From a virus, in IMG/VR virus record IMGVR_UViG_3300044630_006293, positions 1-64,000 of that record: a stretch of DNA of 64,000 nt; one strand, written 5' to 3'. A program made the translations under genes and the position numbers. Numbering within the stretch: position 1 is the stretch's first letter; the number at the start of each line of letters is the position of its first letter. Of this stretch, positions 1 through 8,291 are shown in pieces. Under the pieces are notes generated by a model. The model was not told the origin of the DNA. It saw nothing but the letters and a program-made list of their open reading frames with translations, and ran no database searches.

Positions 1-93
1 CCTACACTTAGGGAAGATTTAAAGAAGCATTTATTAGAATCTGGATACAAAGAAGATTCACCACAATTTTATATTACGAAATCAAATTATTAA
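1..93 (+). CDS. C-terminal end of an unidentified protein (partial)
   Basis: An open frame enters from the left edge and stops with TAA at 91-93, giving the last 30 residues of a protein that ends in ...QFYITKSNY. The piece is short, charged and helix-like at first (LREDLKKHLLESGY) with no motif I recognise. The stop codon overlaps the ribosome binding site (AAGGA at 92-96) of the next gene, so the two are probably co-transcribed. No function can be given. Confidence 0.6.
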   Translation, partial: PTLREDLKKHLLESGYKEDSPQFYITKSNY

Positions 94-101
94 GGATAGT
101 T

Positions 102-908
102 ATGAAATCAAAACACATTGGAATGGGCGTAGTAATATGCGAAGACGTAATTGATATAGACCAGGACTTTCTTTTTGAATATATTAATTGGCTTCGCATT
201 AACGAAGAGGAAACTTTTACTTATCATGAAGAAGATGGCGAAAAGTACGCAGTAAATAAAACTGGCTTTAAATTTAAACTACAAGATGTTCAGCAAGCCC
301 CACAAAGATTTTTAGATACAAAAGGAAAAAATTTACAAGTAGAAGTTCCTAAAAAATATATTGATTTCATTGATAGCTTAGAAGAAGCTGTTTACCAAGC
401 ATTAGTTGAATACTGTTGCTACTTTCCTGATGCAGCAACAACATCATGGTGGAGACCCACTGGCCATATAGCTGGTTATGAAGATGGTCAAAGAATAGGC
501 TTGCATTGCGATGATCAAGTACCATATGAATGGGGTAAGGAAACCGGTAATCAAATATCAATACATAACAGTTCAAGCATTAATCTTTACCTTAATGATT
601 GTGTTGCTAACGAGGAAGAAATGAATAACTATACTTATTTAGGTGGAGAAATTCATTTTCCTAATGCGCCATATGTTTACAGACCAAAAAGTGGCAGTGT
701 TGCAATATATCCATCTTCCTATATCGGTAGACATGAGGTATATCCAGTAATCAGTGGTCAAAGATATGCATTTTTAAGCATAGCTTGTTATGGCACTTCT
801 TTTGAACAGAAAGAGAAAGTGGGGCAAGAAAATCCACACAAGTTTTGGATGCCAGAGATAATTAACGATGTCAATAAAAAAAGAACAGATAAACAATATA
901 CATTGTAG
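102..908 (+). CDS. Fe(II)/2-oxoglutarate-dependent oxygenase (prolyl-4-hydroxylase-like)
   Basis: The 268-residue protein has the facial triad of the Fe(II)/2-oxoglutarate dioxygenase superfamily. The HxD pair is H135-C-D137 (GLHCDDQ), the distal histidine is H211 (GRHEVYPV), and R221 (GQRYAF) is the usual 2-oxoglutarate-binding arginine ten residues later. The region between is predicted beta-rich (INLYLND, GGEIHFP, PKSGSVAIYPS), as expected of the double-stranded beta-helix. Such enzymes hydroxylate proteins or small molecules; the substrate here cannot be told. The start at 102 follows AAGGATAG. It precedes a second oxygenase and sits next to neck genes, a position where some environmental phages carry such enzymes, so it may modify a virion or host protein. 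This is inference. Confidence 0.85.
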   Translation: MKSKHIGMGVVICEDVIDIDQDFLFEYINWLRINEEETFTYHEEDGEKYAVNKTGFKFKLQDVQQAPQRFLDTKGKNLQVEVPKKYIDFIDSLEEAVYQALVEYCCYFPDAATTSWWRPTGHIAGYEDGQRIGLHCDDQVPYEWGKETGNQISIHNSSSINLYLNDCVANEEEMNNYTYLGGEIHFPNAPYVYRPKSGSVAIYPSSYIGRHEVYPVISGQRYAFLSIACYGTSFEQKEKVGQENPHKFWMPEIINDVNKKRTDKQYTL

Positions 909-973
909 GATCGAGAAATTTGTATGTATAGAGGAAATTCTTCTCAAGAAAATTATCAACTAGAAAACTAACT

Positions 974-1915
974 ATGAATCCTTTTGAAATTTCTTATACT
1001 GAAATATACCCATATATATGTGTGTATAGCAACTTGCTACCTGACGCAAAAGAACTTTCGGATACAATGTTCAGATCGGAAAATGAAAATAAAAGTTCTA
1101 TCTTTACTGAATGGGTTGACTGGTTTGTTTTTGGAAAATATGCTCACTTAAAAAATCAAGAAGAAATAAAAGAATTTTACAATAAAAATATAGTAAATGT
1201 TAAGGACTATAACATTGAGCTTCATATGGCAGAAAGAAATCTTTTACAAAGGATAACGGAATCAAATACTGCTGCTATAACCGAATATATAACTAGAAAC
1301 AAAGTGCTGGTACCTAAGGGTTCATTTATCACTAATCCAAATATTGCAAGATATGATCCATACGTTGACACAGGTGAAAAAAAAACAATGCAGTTTCATA
1401 CAGATTACGGAATTGGAGAATGGTATTGGCCAGGAGAAAAATTCTTATTGACATGTACTACGTATTTAAATGACGACTACGATAATGGGGAAATTGTTTT
1501 TTTAATAAAAAACGATATTATTTCATATAAACCAAAAGCTGGAGATATTATTGTTTTTCCTTCAGGTTCTCCTATTTTTCCAGGAAAAGAACCATACTTT
1601 CATGCTGTGAATATGGTTAAAGAAAACAGTAAACTCCTAATAAGAAATTACCTAAAACATTATGTAGGGCCAACTCAAAAATGGATTGATGGAGAAAAAG
1701 AGTACGGAAAAGATGCTTGGTACGAAATTGCTAAAAAAAGATCAGAAAGTCACAGTATGGCGAGCATTCACTATGCAGGTAGTGGTAATCACGTCTATTT
1801 AAATGATATTGATAAAAATACAAAAATTGATAAACATTGCTCTGGATTAGTTACTAGTCTTTATGGGTTAGATGAAAAAGAATACGTAAAAATAGAAAAA
1901 TTAAATTATGAATAA
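974..1915 (+). CDS. Second Fe(II)/2-oxoglutarate-dependent oxygenase
   Basis: The 313-residue protein is a second, divergent member of the same superfamily. The triad is H142-T-D144 (QFHTDYG) and H210 (YFHAVNMV), with R224 (LLIRNYLK) as the likely 2-oxoglutarate ligand. The stretch [13 protein letters not shown] corresponds to PKSGSVAIYPSS in the upstream gene, which supports a shared fold. The N-terminal 115 residues and the last 85 have no recognised domain. A 15-codon frame at 924-971 lies in the 65 bp gap before it and could be a leader, but nothing supports it beyond an ATG. Substrate and role are unknown. Being adjacent, the two enzymes probably act on related targets. Confidence 0.8.
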   Translation: MNPFEISYTEIYPYICVYSNLLPDAKELSDTMFRSENENKSSIFTEWVDWFVFGKYAHLKNQEEIKEFYNKNIVNVKDYNIELHMAERNLLQRITESNTAAITEYITRNKVLVPKGSFITNPNIARYDPYVDTGEKKTMQFHTDYGIGEWYWPGEKFLLTCTTYLNDDYDNGEIVFLIKNDIISYKPKAGDIIVFPSGSPIFPGKEPYFHAVNMVKENSKLLIRNYLKHYVGPTQKWIDGEKEYGKDAWYEIAKKRSESHSMASIHYAGSGNHVYLNDIDKNTKIDKHCSGLVTSLYGLDEKEYVKIEKLNYE

Positions 1916-2010
1916 AAATACCCATTGAATAAGTTTCTTAGTAAATTTGCGTTAAATAGATTTTTGTTTTTGTCCCCGAAGGGTAGACTGCAACTAGTAT
2001 ATCAATACTA

Positions 2011-2020
2011 TTACTATAAA
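2011..2020 (+). promoter_or_regulatory. Candidate phage promoter -10 motif TTACTATAAA
   Basis: TTACTATAAA lies 31 bp before the start at 2042, in the 126 bp gap after the oxygenase genes. Near-identical strings occur in two other gaps (6168 and 60153). No convincing -35 hexamer is visible. The same string also occurs once inside a gene (40981), so AT-rich chance matches are possible. Confidence 0.35.
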
Positions 2021-2041
2021 ATTAAAAGTTAGGAATAATAT

Positions 2042-2426
2042 ATGCTCTATAATGATCTAATATCTTACAATCAACCGGGTGTAATTTATTCTGGAACTTT
2101 AGTTTTAAATATTACACGGAATTAATGCTCCAGTTATTGTATCTAATGTTGATATTTATTTTGGTGGAGATATTGACTACAGTAACTTCACAACAGTTGG
2201 AGTTTTGACAATTGAGTCAGTATCTACTGGGGTCATAACCATGGAGACTGGTCAAGAAACTGGCTATGGCAATTCAACAACATTTGGAACGTTGACATTC
2301 CAGTCAGCATCTACTGGAACAGTAACCATGGAGACTAGCCAGCAACAGGCTGATATATTGATTGAGGCTAGTACTATATATATATCTGGAGCTTCTGCTG
2401 AGGTCACAACTGTATACGTGGTTTAA
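2042..2426 (+). CDS. Small repeat-containing virion-type protein, read through a +1 shift at CGG
   Basis: ATG at 2042 follows TTAGGA. The initial frame has 25 codons (MLYNDLISYNQPGVIYSG...), then ACA CGG AAT TAA. Skipping one base at CGG (2117) opens a frame to the TAA at 2426, giving 127 residues; the site is residue 26. The joined sequence reads naturally through the site (LNIT-G-INAPVIV). The second half has two copies of a 29-residue beta-rich repeat sharing LT-(E/Q)S-STG-(I/V)TMET-Q, encoded by a DNA duplication of 87 bp period. Such beta repeats suit a small structural or decoration protein, but I do not recognise the family. It begins the neck/tail operon. Confidence 0.6.
2117..2120 (+). 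other. CGG +1 recoding site 1 (CGGA)
   Basis: In frame: ACA CGG AAT TAA. Dropping the C gives GGA ATT AAT GCT and a frame continuing 100 codons. Zero-frame termination would leave only 27 residues. Confidence 0.75.
2193..2342 (+). repeat. Imperfect tandem repeat of 87 bp period
   Basis: Two 63 bp units (2193-2255 and 2280-2342) differ at scattered bases but share blocks such as CAGTATCTACTGG/CAGCATCTACTGG and ACCATGGAGACT. They encode the two copies of the LT..S.STG.(I/V)TMET repeat in the 127-residue protein. Confidence 0.75.
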
Positions 2427-2465
2427 TTTAAAAAACCTTAATTTAAATATTCAACTGGAGATAAA

Positions 2466-3365
2466 ATGTTAAATTCCGTTTTGGTAAACGATACGGTAAG
2501 AATTAAAGTTAAATTTGTTGACATTAATTCTTCAACTGGACAGCAAGTAGAGGTATCTCCTAGCGCAGTTCTTGTTGTAATAAAGAATATTAATGATTCT
2601 ATCATAGTAAATACTACCGCTACTTCCATAACTTCATCTGAGTACTATTATGACTTCACCCCTGCAGACCCTGGTCAGTATGAGGTAACATTTACTGGCG
2701 TTTTAGCAGACTCAACCCAGATAGTAGTTAAGCAAAATCTTTATGTCAGTGACGCAGACAGTGACTACAGGCCCTCGGTAACTCTAAGATCAGAAGAAGT
2801 AATTACTTTTGCCCCAGATGTTGACCCACTTTATATAGATCCAGAGGAAGTTCTGTCATTTTTTCCCGATGCGTCTTTATTGGAAATTGGGGAGCTAGTT
2901 CATCATTATTCGTTAGAAGTTAAAAGTGTATTTAATTTACAGGATATTGACAATGGATCTGAATTAAACTTTACAATTCAAGAATACATTAAAGCAGCAG
3001 CTTGCTGTGAATTGAGCAGAACATACGGTTTTGGTGGAGATGATGAGTTATCCTTGAAGTTGGCAGACCTTTCAATCACAAACAGGTCAAATCCAAGACA
3101 ATCTATAAACAGGGGCAATGCGACAACATGGTGTCAAATCGCAGCTGCTTTAAGAAAAGAAATAATGGCAAAAAGAGTCGGTATGAGAGCTGTTATTCCA
3201 AAAGGTCTGCCCAATAAAAAAATTCATTCAACATACAAAACTCTTGACCCCGATACTGGCAAGTTGATATACCTATCGGATAAAGAGCTTTATGGGCCAG
3301 GAAGAACAACCCCTACGGACCCGGACGACCCCATGCCAACTAGGGGTTTAAGAAAGTATGATTGA
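2466..3365 (+). CDS. Neck / head-tail connector protein with N-terminal Ig-like domain
   Basis: The 299-residue protein starts after GGAG. Residues 1-95 are beta-rich and resemble an Ig-like domain (VRIKVKFVD, YYDFTPADPGQYEVTFTG). From about residue 125 it becomes helical. A block with EYIKAAACCELSRTYGFGG and LSLKLADLSITN resembles the small helical head-tail adaptors of tailed phages, where a helix bundle is followed by a short K-(L/V)-(G/A)-D-(L/F)-S segment. The Pro/Asp-rich tail overlaps the next gene by 8 bp. Its place, directly before a closure-like gene, a sheath-like gene and a terminator-like gene, fits a connector bound to the portal. The assignment rests on context and weak similarity. 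Confidence 0.5.
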   Translation: MLNSVLVNDTVRIKVKFVDINSSTGQQVEVSPSAVLVVIKNINDSIIVNTTATSITSSEYYYDFTPADPGQYEVTFTGVLADSTQIVVKQNLYVSDADSDYRPSVTLRSEEVITFAPDVDPLYIDPEEVLSFFPDASLLEIGELVHHYSLEVKSVFNLQDIDNGSELNFTIQEYIKAAACCELSRTYGFGGDDELSLKLADLSITNRSNPRQSINRGNATTWCQIAAALRKEIMAKRVGMRAVIPKGLPNKKIHSTYKTLDPDTGKLIYLSDKELYGPGRTTPTDPDDPMPTRGLRKYD

Positions 3366-3735
3366 TCCAAAGAGAGCTTTTAATAAAATCCTCAGAGAAT
3401 GGGGTCATGATATTCTTATTCAGAGAAGATTGGATGACAACTTCATTTACTCTGATACATTTGAAAGAGTAACAACAAGACACTTTTTTCCTTCTTCCGA
3501 AACTTTGAGTCAAGTTCAAAGAGAGGACAAAGAAGGAGTCAATACCAATGTAGACTTAATATTTTACTTTGAAGCTTCTGTTTATCCAAAGCAAGGTGAT
3601 AGAATATATGAAGAGTCAGAAATAAATATTAATGATCCAAATATTTATCTAATAGACTTTGCTGCTCCGGTTAAAGGTAGAATGGGAATTACTGTTTACT
3701 GGATAGTCGGAGCCACCAGAGAAAGACCAATGTAA
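3358..3735 (+). CDS. Head closure / neck protein-like
   Basis: The 125-residue protein starts inside the end of the previous gene (overlap AAGTATGATTGA), so translation is probably coupled. The N-terminus is basic and helical (KRAFNKILREWGHDILIQRR), and the rest is beta-rich (VDLIFYFEASVYPKQGDRIYE, NIYLIDFAAPVKGRMGITVYWIVGATR). The string YPKQGDRIYE matches the ..GD.I... element common in small SPP1 gp16-like closure proteins and their relatives. Length and position between a connector-like and a sheath-like gene agree. No catalytic motif is expected or seen. Confidence 0.5.
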   Translation: MIDPKRAFNKILREWGHDILIQRRLDDNFIYSDTFERVTTRHFFPSSETLSQVQREDKEGVNTNVDLIFYFEASVYPKQGDRIYEESEININDPNIYLIDFAAPVKGRMGITVYWIVGATRERPM

Positions 3736-3753
3736 TGCTAGTCTTAAGTCCAA

Positions 3754-5391
3754 ATGAAACTCGGAATATTTGAGTTTATCTTTAATGAAGATGGTGTATT
3801 TTACGACCCAACTAGTAACTCGACACCTTCTGATGTATTGATATCAATATATAGAGGAGATCTTGGTTCTGGAGCAACTATTGATGGTCCATATTCTTTT
3901 TTGTTTCAAGCTGCGACTCCGGGTGATACTAAAATAGTTAAGACATCTAATAATGTAGTTTACTTTGGAGACTACGGAGATATTCCTGGATCCAATAACT
4001 CCACGGAGCAAGCTGTTAAATTTTCTTTTCAATATAAAATTCCAGAGAATTTGTTTCCGGGAAACTATTCTGTAGTTGCTACTACTGGTTATGATTCAGA
4101 AGTTATTCAATATGTAGCTCAATTTCAAGTTCCGCAGTCAAGTGCCGCAATAAATACTTTATATGCAGCAGGCGAAAAAGAAATTACTAAATCTTTTGTT
4201 CCAGCATTTCAAACGATGGAGCAGTATAGAACAAACTCTGTTTTACTTATTGGCCATGCAGATGGCGTAGAATTAAATAATATTAACAGAATTTCAAACA
4301 TACAAGAAGCAATAGATTTACTTAAGGCTGATTTTAATTCACCATTGTTAAGAGGCGTATTTGACGCATATGCATCAGGGTGTAGAGATATCTACATATG
4401 TGCTTCAGCACCAATGTCAGAATACGTAGAAGACTTAAACGATAGACTTGTTTCTAAAGGCATCTATGGACTTAATGATGCAACTCCATTGACTATGACA
4501 TTCTATCAAAGGTATTACGATAGATTATCTGAAACTTATTCAATCATTAAAGACTATGATTATTTAGATATAATAGTTCCATTAGAAATAAGTTTTATTA
4601 ATACAGGTGGAATTGATTTCCTGACACAACTTGCTTCATATTGTCAAGAGTTTCACAACAATAGTGGAATGATTCAGATTGGAATAATTGGTTCTAGAAA
4701 TGGTGGAATCACATCTTCAGATATAGATACACTAGAGGCTGATAGTAGATTTATAAATAAATATACAATGTTTGATTCTGAAAACCAAATAATAGGCGAT
4801 ATGGGAAGATTTGTTATTCCAATCTATGGAGAACTAATAATGAACCATAGCTTCTTGACTATATCATATGTCTCAAGCGGTTCTGCAATATACGCAGGAA
4901 TGCTTTCGTCCAATCCAGTTAATCAAAGTCTTATTAGAAAAATTGTACCATCTGCATTTGGTTTAAACGGAATATCATTAAGTCAAGCTCAAGTAAACCG
5001 TTTAGATAGTTTGGGCATTAATACATTTACAAAAAATACAAGAACTAGAAGAGGAAACTCTTATCAGACATACGTAACAAACGACAATACAGTTGCTCAT
5101 TCAACATCTAATTATAGAAAAGCTCCTCAAATAAGACTTGTATCAATGTTAATAAATGAGATTAGAGCATTAACAAATAATACAATTGGAAAATTTGCTC
5201 CACAAAAAGCTTCTTCAGATGTTCAGGAAATGTTACAGTACTTAAAGTCAAATGGAATCATAGCAGATTTTGAATTAGAATCTTATATGGATTCACAGAT
5301 AAGAGGAAAAATGTATTTTGATGTTTCGGTTACTTCTAGCTTAGGTCTAAAAAAAATATCATTTAGCATATCGTCAGGTCAAGGTACTTAG
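3754..5391 (+). CDS. Sheath-like protein with an N-terminal beta domain
   Basis: The 545-residue protein has two parts. Residues 1-130 form a beta-rich Ig-like domain (SDVLISIYRGD, VKFSFQYKIPENLFPGNYSVVATTGY). From about 145 on it has the plan of a tail sheath protein: a segment on avoiding empty ranges (SVLLIGHADGVELNNINRISNIQEAIDLL), an alpha/beta core (LDIIVPLEISFINTGGIDFLTQLASYC), and a C-terminal unit with helices then strands (RLVSMLINEIRALTNNTIGKFAP ... MYFDVSVTSSLGLKKISFSISSG). It is clearly different from the canonical sheath at 6221. It may cap the sheath at the neck or baseplate, or be a minor sheath subunit. I place it as sheath-related from its plan, not from a strong motif. Confidence 0.6.
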   Translation: MKLGIFEFIFNEDGVFYDPTSNSTPSDVLISIYRGDLGSGATIDGPYSFLFQAATPGDTKIVKTSNNVVYFGDYGDIPGSNNSTEQAVKFSFQYKIPENLFPGNYSVVATTGYDSEVIQYVAQFQVPQSSAAINTLYAAGEKEITKSFVPAFQTMEQYRTNSVLLIGHADGVELNNINRISNIQEAIDLLKADFNSPLLRGVFDAYASGCRDIYICASAPMSEYVEDLNDRLVSKGIYGLNDATPLTMTFYQRYYDRLSETYSIIKDYDYLDIIVPLEISFINTGGIDFLTQLASYCQEFHNNSGMIQIGIIGSRNGGITSSDIDTLEADSRFINKYTMFDSENQIIGDMGRFVIPIYGELIMNHSFLTISYVSSGSAIYAGMLSSNPVNQSLIRKIVPSAFGLNGISLSQAQVNRLDSLGINTFTKNTRTRRGNSYQTYVTNDNTVAHSTSNYRKAPQIRLVSMLINEIRALTNNTIGKFAPQKASSDVQEMLQYLKSNGIIADFELESYMDSQIRGKMYFDVSVTSSLGLKKISFSISSGQGT

Positions 5392-5392
5392 A

Positions 5393-6145
5393 ATGGCACA
5401 AAACGCATTTGGTTTTCCACTTCCTTCAATTAACGAAGTGTCAATAGACAGGGCTTTTGGTGCCCCTTTACAAGCTGCTGGAAATCTAAGTTATTTAGAA
5501 TTCATATCTATAGTTAAATTGTTGTGGGAAAATTTACATCCAGATATTCCAATAGTTCCAACTCAACCAGCACAATACTCCACTTATCCATGTGTTGTTT
5601 ATGGCCTTGAGTTAAGGAAGGCACATACTACGGAGCCAAAACCAAGAAGTAGAAATGTAGTCGAAAAAGATATAATGGTCTTTGGTCAAAGATTTCAAAA
5701 TGTTGTTTCTTTTACTGTTACCACTAAAATGATGGGTGGGGCATCAAGGTCATCGGACTCTAATACTTTGGCTTCCAGATATGATGGAGCTGATGTTGCA
5801 GATTCGATAGCTGAAATATTTGAAGACTTTATGCTTGAGTATACTCCTGTTTTTAAAAGATTAGGAGCTTCAGAATTTGTATATGCTAGAAGATTAGCTG
5901 ATTCAGAAGAAAATAAAGGAAATACTGATATAGTTAAAAGAACAATTACGTATATGTTAACTACGGAAAAGTTATTAGTTACATCAGTTGCTCAGATAGA
6001 ACAAATAGCTATAGACATTAGAACATATATGGCTTATGAAAAAGAACTAGTTATAGAAAATACTGAAAAATCTACTCCAGACTTTACTGGAACAGAAGTG
6101 AATATTAGAGACTTGTATCAAACAGCTACTCCAGATTTTAATTGA
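5393..6145 (+). CDS. Tail terminator / tail completion-like protein
   Basis: The 250-residue protein begins one base after the stop of the sheath-like gene. After a flexible start there is an alpha/beta domain. It comprises a helix (LEFISIVKLLWENLHP), a strand (YPCVVYGLELRKAHT), a strand on VVSFTVTTK, a helix (VADSIAEIFEDFMLEY), and a strand pair (FVYARRLADSEENKGNTDIVKRTITYMLTTEK). This order is that of small tail terminator proteins (lambda gpU / myovirus tail completion type), which end the tube and join it to the head. The C-terminal 60 residues are extra. Its place before the sheath and tube genes fits. Confidence is moderate because only the fold pattern is visible. Confidence 0.5.
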   Translation: MAQNAFGFPLPSINEVSIDRAFGAPLQAAGNLSYLEFISIVKLLWENLHPDIPIVPTQPAQYSTYPCVVYGLELRKAHTTEPKPRSRNVVEKDIMVFGQRFQNVVSFTVTTKMMGGASRSSDSNTLASRYDGADVADSIAEIFEDFMLEYTPVFKRLGASEFVYARRLADSEENKGNTDIVKRTITYMLTTEKLLVTSVAQIEQIAIDIRTYMAYEKELVIENTEKSTPDFTGTEVNIRDLYQTATPDFN

Positions 6146-6167
6146 GGTTGTTTTCATATGTTCTTTG

Positions 6168-6177
6168 TTACTATACA
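6168..6177 (+). promoter_or_regulatory. Candidate phage promoter -10 motif TTACTATACA
   Basis: TTACTATACA lies in the 75 bp gap before the sheath gene, 53 bp from its ATG. It matches the motifs at 2011 and 60153 in eight or more positions. The gene it precedes should be among the most strongly expressed, which suits a promoter. Confidence 0.4.
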
Positions 6178-6220
6178 TTAGGACTAGACCTAAACTCGCT
6201 AATCGGAGGTTTAAAATTCA

Positions 6221-7507
6221 ATGGCTCTACCAGGTGTAAAAACAATAGTAAAAGATCGCTTTTATAGCATCTCAAGACAGGATACTCCTGTCGGCCCAAG
6301 AATATGCGTTATTGGCACACGCACTACAGCTGATGGCACAGGAAATGTTGCCGACCTTGACGTAGTTCAGGTTACCAAGGAATCAGATGTTATTACTGCT
6401 TTTGGTGAAGGTTCACAACTTCACAAAAGTTACAAAGAACTAGTTTCTGCTGGTGCAGATAGAATCTTTATGGTTCCACTACCAAGCAATACGGTTTATA
6501 ATCATACTACTGGCGCTTTAACTTCTGGTGGAATTGATATTTTCGATGACGCTTTTGCAGCAGCAGAGGTATCAATGCCAGACCTAGTTATTCCTTACGG
6601 AAGAGGTGGAACACCTTCAGACTGGCAGTCTCCAGCAACCCCAAGTGATGACGTTGAGTATGGCTTCCATGCTGACAATACGACTGTGGTTGCAAACAAC
6701 TGGGCTTATAAAGTTGCTACTAAAATAAAAGCCATTAGCGAGAATACAAATCCATGTATAGCAGTAATGGGCATTAGACCATACATCGGCACTGGCGCAA
6801 CTCCTGCTACGGCAGAAGTAATGACTCCTGCCAATGTGTCTAGTCACATGAGTCTCACTAACCTTCCATCAAGAGATGCAGTTAGTGGTTCTGAATATGT
6901 TTGGGGCAATATTGGTAGATATGTAATTTTAGTCGCTGCAGAAGTTAAGCCAGTTAACTATTCTTCAGCAAATATTGCAGATTTTGGTTATGCAAATGGA
7001 GCAACTACACTTGCTGCTTCGTTGAGCAGAATGGCTTCTTATATTAGCCCTGTAAATAAAACAGTCTTCAACGTAACTAGACTTCGCTACAACCCAACTA
7101 GAACACAGTTGTCAAATGAAAATTCAACTGGAGCAGTAGACAAGGGCCTTAATGCAATTGTTCTTAACTTTAATAAAGTTCCAGTTTTTGCAGAAGGTGT
7201 AACTTTTGCACCATCGGTATCTGACTACACAAGAATCTCTACTTCAAGAATTATTAATGAAGCATCTCTTGTCGTTCGTCAGGTATGCCAGAAGTTTGTT
7301 GGTGAAGCTTCAACAATGCAGGTTCGCAATTCAATGGAGACGGCAATTACTTCAGGTCTTCGTGGAATGCAGCAACTTGGCGCTCTCTTGGATAGCGACT
7401 TTACAGTTAGCTATATCCCAGCAGAAAACAAGGCACTAGTTGACCTTGTTGTAACACCGGCTTTCGAACTCAAGTCAATTGAGATTTCGATAGCAGTTAA
7501 CCTTTAA
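6221..7507 (+). CDS. Tail sheath protein
   Basis: This 428-residue protein forms the contractile sheath around the tube. The N-terminus shows the usual family start (MALPGVKTIVKDRFYS...GPRICVIGTRTTADG) followed by VTKESDVITAFGEGSQLHKSYKELVSAGADRIFMV, the element on which sheath subunits are most often recognised. The C-terminal third has the conserved order VTRLRYNPTRTQ, then INEASLVVRQVCQKFVGE, then NSMETAITSGLRGMQQLGALLD, then VDLVVTPAFELKSIEISIAV. An ideal GGAGG precedes the ATG after a 75 bp gap with a candidate promoter. It lacks any CGG codon, as do the tube and the other genes expected to be most abundant. Confidence 0.93.
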   Translation: MALPGVKTIVKDRFYSISRQDTPVGPRICVIGTRTTADGTGNVADLDVVQVTKESDVITAFGEGSQLHKSYKELVSAGADRIFMVPLPSNTVYNHTTGALTSGGIDIFDDAFAAAEVSMPDLVIPYGRGGTPSDWQSPATPSDDVEYGFHADNTTVVANNWAYKVATKIKAISENTNPCIAVMGIRPYIGTGATPATAEVMTPANVSSHMSLTNLPSRDAVSGSEYVWGNIGRYVILVAAEVKPVNYSSANIADFGYANGATTLAASLSRMASYISPVNKTVFNVTRLRYNPTRTQLSNENSTGAVDKGLNAIVLNFNKVPVFAEGVTFAPSVSDYTRISTSRIINEASLVVRQVCQKFVGEASTMQVRNSMETAITSGLRGMQQLGALLDSDFTVSYIPAENKALVDLVVTPAFELKSIEISIAVNL

Positions 7508-7530
7508 TAATTAGATAGGAGGGTACACAG

Positions 7531-8220
7531 ATGCCTGGAGGCGAGTACTACGATTCACCGGTTAATAAATACCTTAACACTTACACCACCTTCTCTGGTG
7601 CAGATATAGTTGCTACTTTCGGCGGCAAAGAGATTGGTGCACTTTCGGGTATTACATTCTCAGTCACAAGAGAAAAAGCACCTATTTACACAATGGGTTC
7701 ACCAAACCCAAGATCATTCTCAAGAGGAAAAAGAGGCATTGCTGGCTCTTTAATCTTCACTGTTTTTGATCGCCCAGCTCTATACCAAATGCTTGAAACA
7801 CATCACGGTACTTCTCAGGAAATGAGATACTGGACAAGATCAAGCAACACACTTCCTGGTGATCCAAATCACAGAAGAGGAATTGCAGAGCATGACGATC
7901 AGGCCAGAGATGTTGTCAGCAAAGTTCCATATTACGCAGACCAAATCCCACCATTTGATATCACAGTCACCTTTGTCAACGAATATGGCCAAGGCGCAGT
8001 AAGATCAATCTACGGTGTAGAGCTTTTGAATGAAGGCTCAGGGGCTTCAATGGATGACATCGTCATTGAAGAAACCATGACCTACGTTGCCCGTGAAATC
8101 GGACCAATGTATACCATTTCAAACAGTCAGCTTACAAGATTTGGCGGAAGCCTTTCTGATATAATTTCAAAAGATGCTGTAACTTCCAGCGGTCTTAATT
8201 CTGAAATTATCAGACCTTAA
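7531..8220 (+). CDS. Tail tube protein
   Basis: The 229-residue protein follows the sheath after 23 bp, with AGGAGG before its ATG. Residues 15-85 carry the signature seen in tube proteins of large phages: FSGADIVATFGGKEIGALSG, then FSVTREKAPIYTMGSPNPRSFSRG, then KRGIAGSLIFTVFDRPALYQML. After a loop comes IPPFDITVTFVNEYGQGAVRSIYGVELLNEG and DDIVIEETMTYVAREIGPM, the second half of the tube barrel. Subunits stack as rings inside the sheath. A strong terminator follows directly, which would make sheath and tube messages more abundant than the downstream genes. Two paralogues of this protein follow. Confidence 0.85.
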   Translation: MPGGEYYDSPVNKYLNTYTTFSGADIVATFGGKEIGALSGITFSVTREKAPIYTMGSPNPRSFSRGKRGIAGSLIFTVFDRPALYQMLETHHGTSQEMRYWTRSSNTLPGDPNHRRGIAEHDDQARDVVSKVPYYADQIPPFDITVTFVNEYGQGAVRSIYGVELLNEGSGASMDDIVIEETMTYVAREIGPMYTISNSQLTRFGGSLSDIISKDAVTSSGLNSEIIRP

Positions 8221-8243
8221 TATTTAAAAACGTTAATTAAAAG

Positions 8244-8282
8244 CGTGGAGGATGACTTTGTTGTCCTCCACGTTTTTATTTT
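8244..8282 (+). terminator. Rho-independent terminator after the tail tube gene
   Basis: A perfect 9 bp stem CGTGGAGGA (8244-8252) / TCCTCCACG (8264-8272) with an 11-base loop is followed by TTTTTATTTT. It lies in the 71 bp gap after the tube gene and before a paralogue, so it probably attenuates rather than ends the operon. Confidence 0.9.
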
Positions 8283-8291
8283 AGGAGTAAC

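Noticed and set aside
924-971. A 15-codon open frame between the two oxygenase genes
   Set aside because: It has an ATG and ends just before the next start, but no clear SD and no composition to support it.
1916-2041. tRNA genes in the intergenic gaps (also 6146-6220, 10070-10149, 61073-61218)
   Set aside because: No cloverleaf or TTC-containing T-arm could be built in any of these gaps, so the decoder for CGG is not encoded here.
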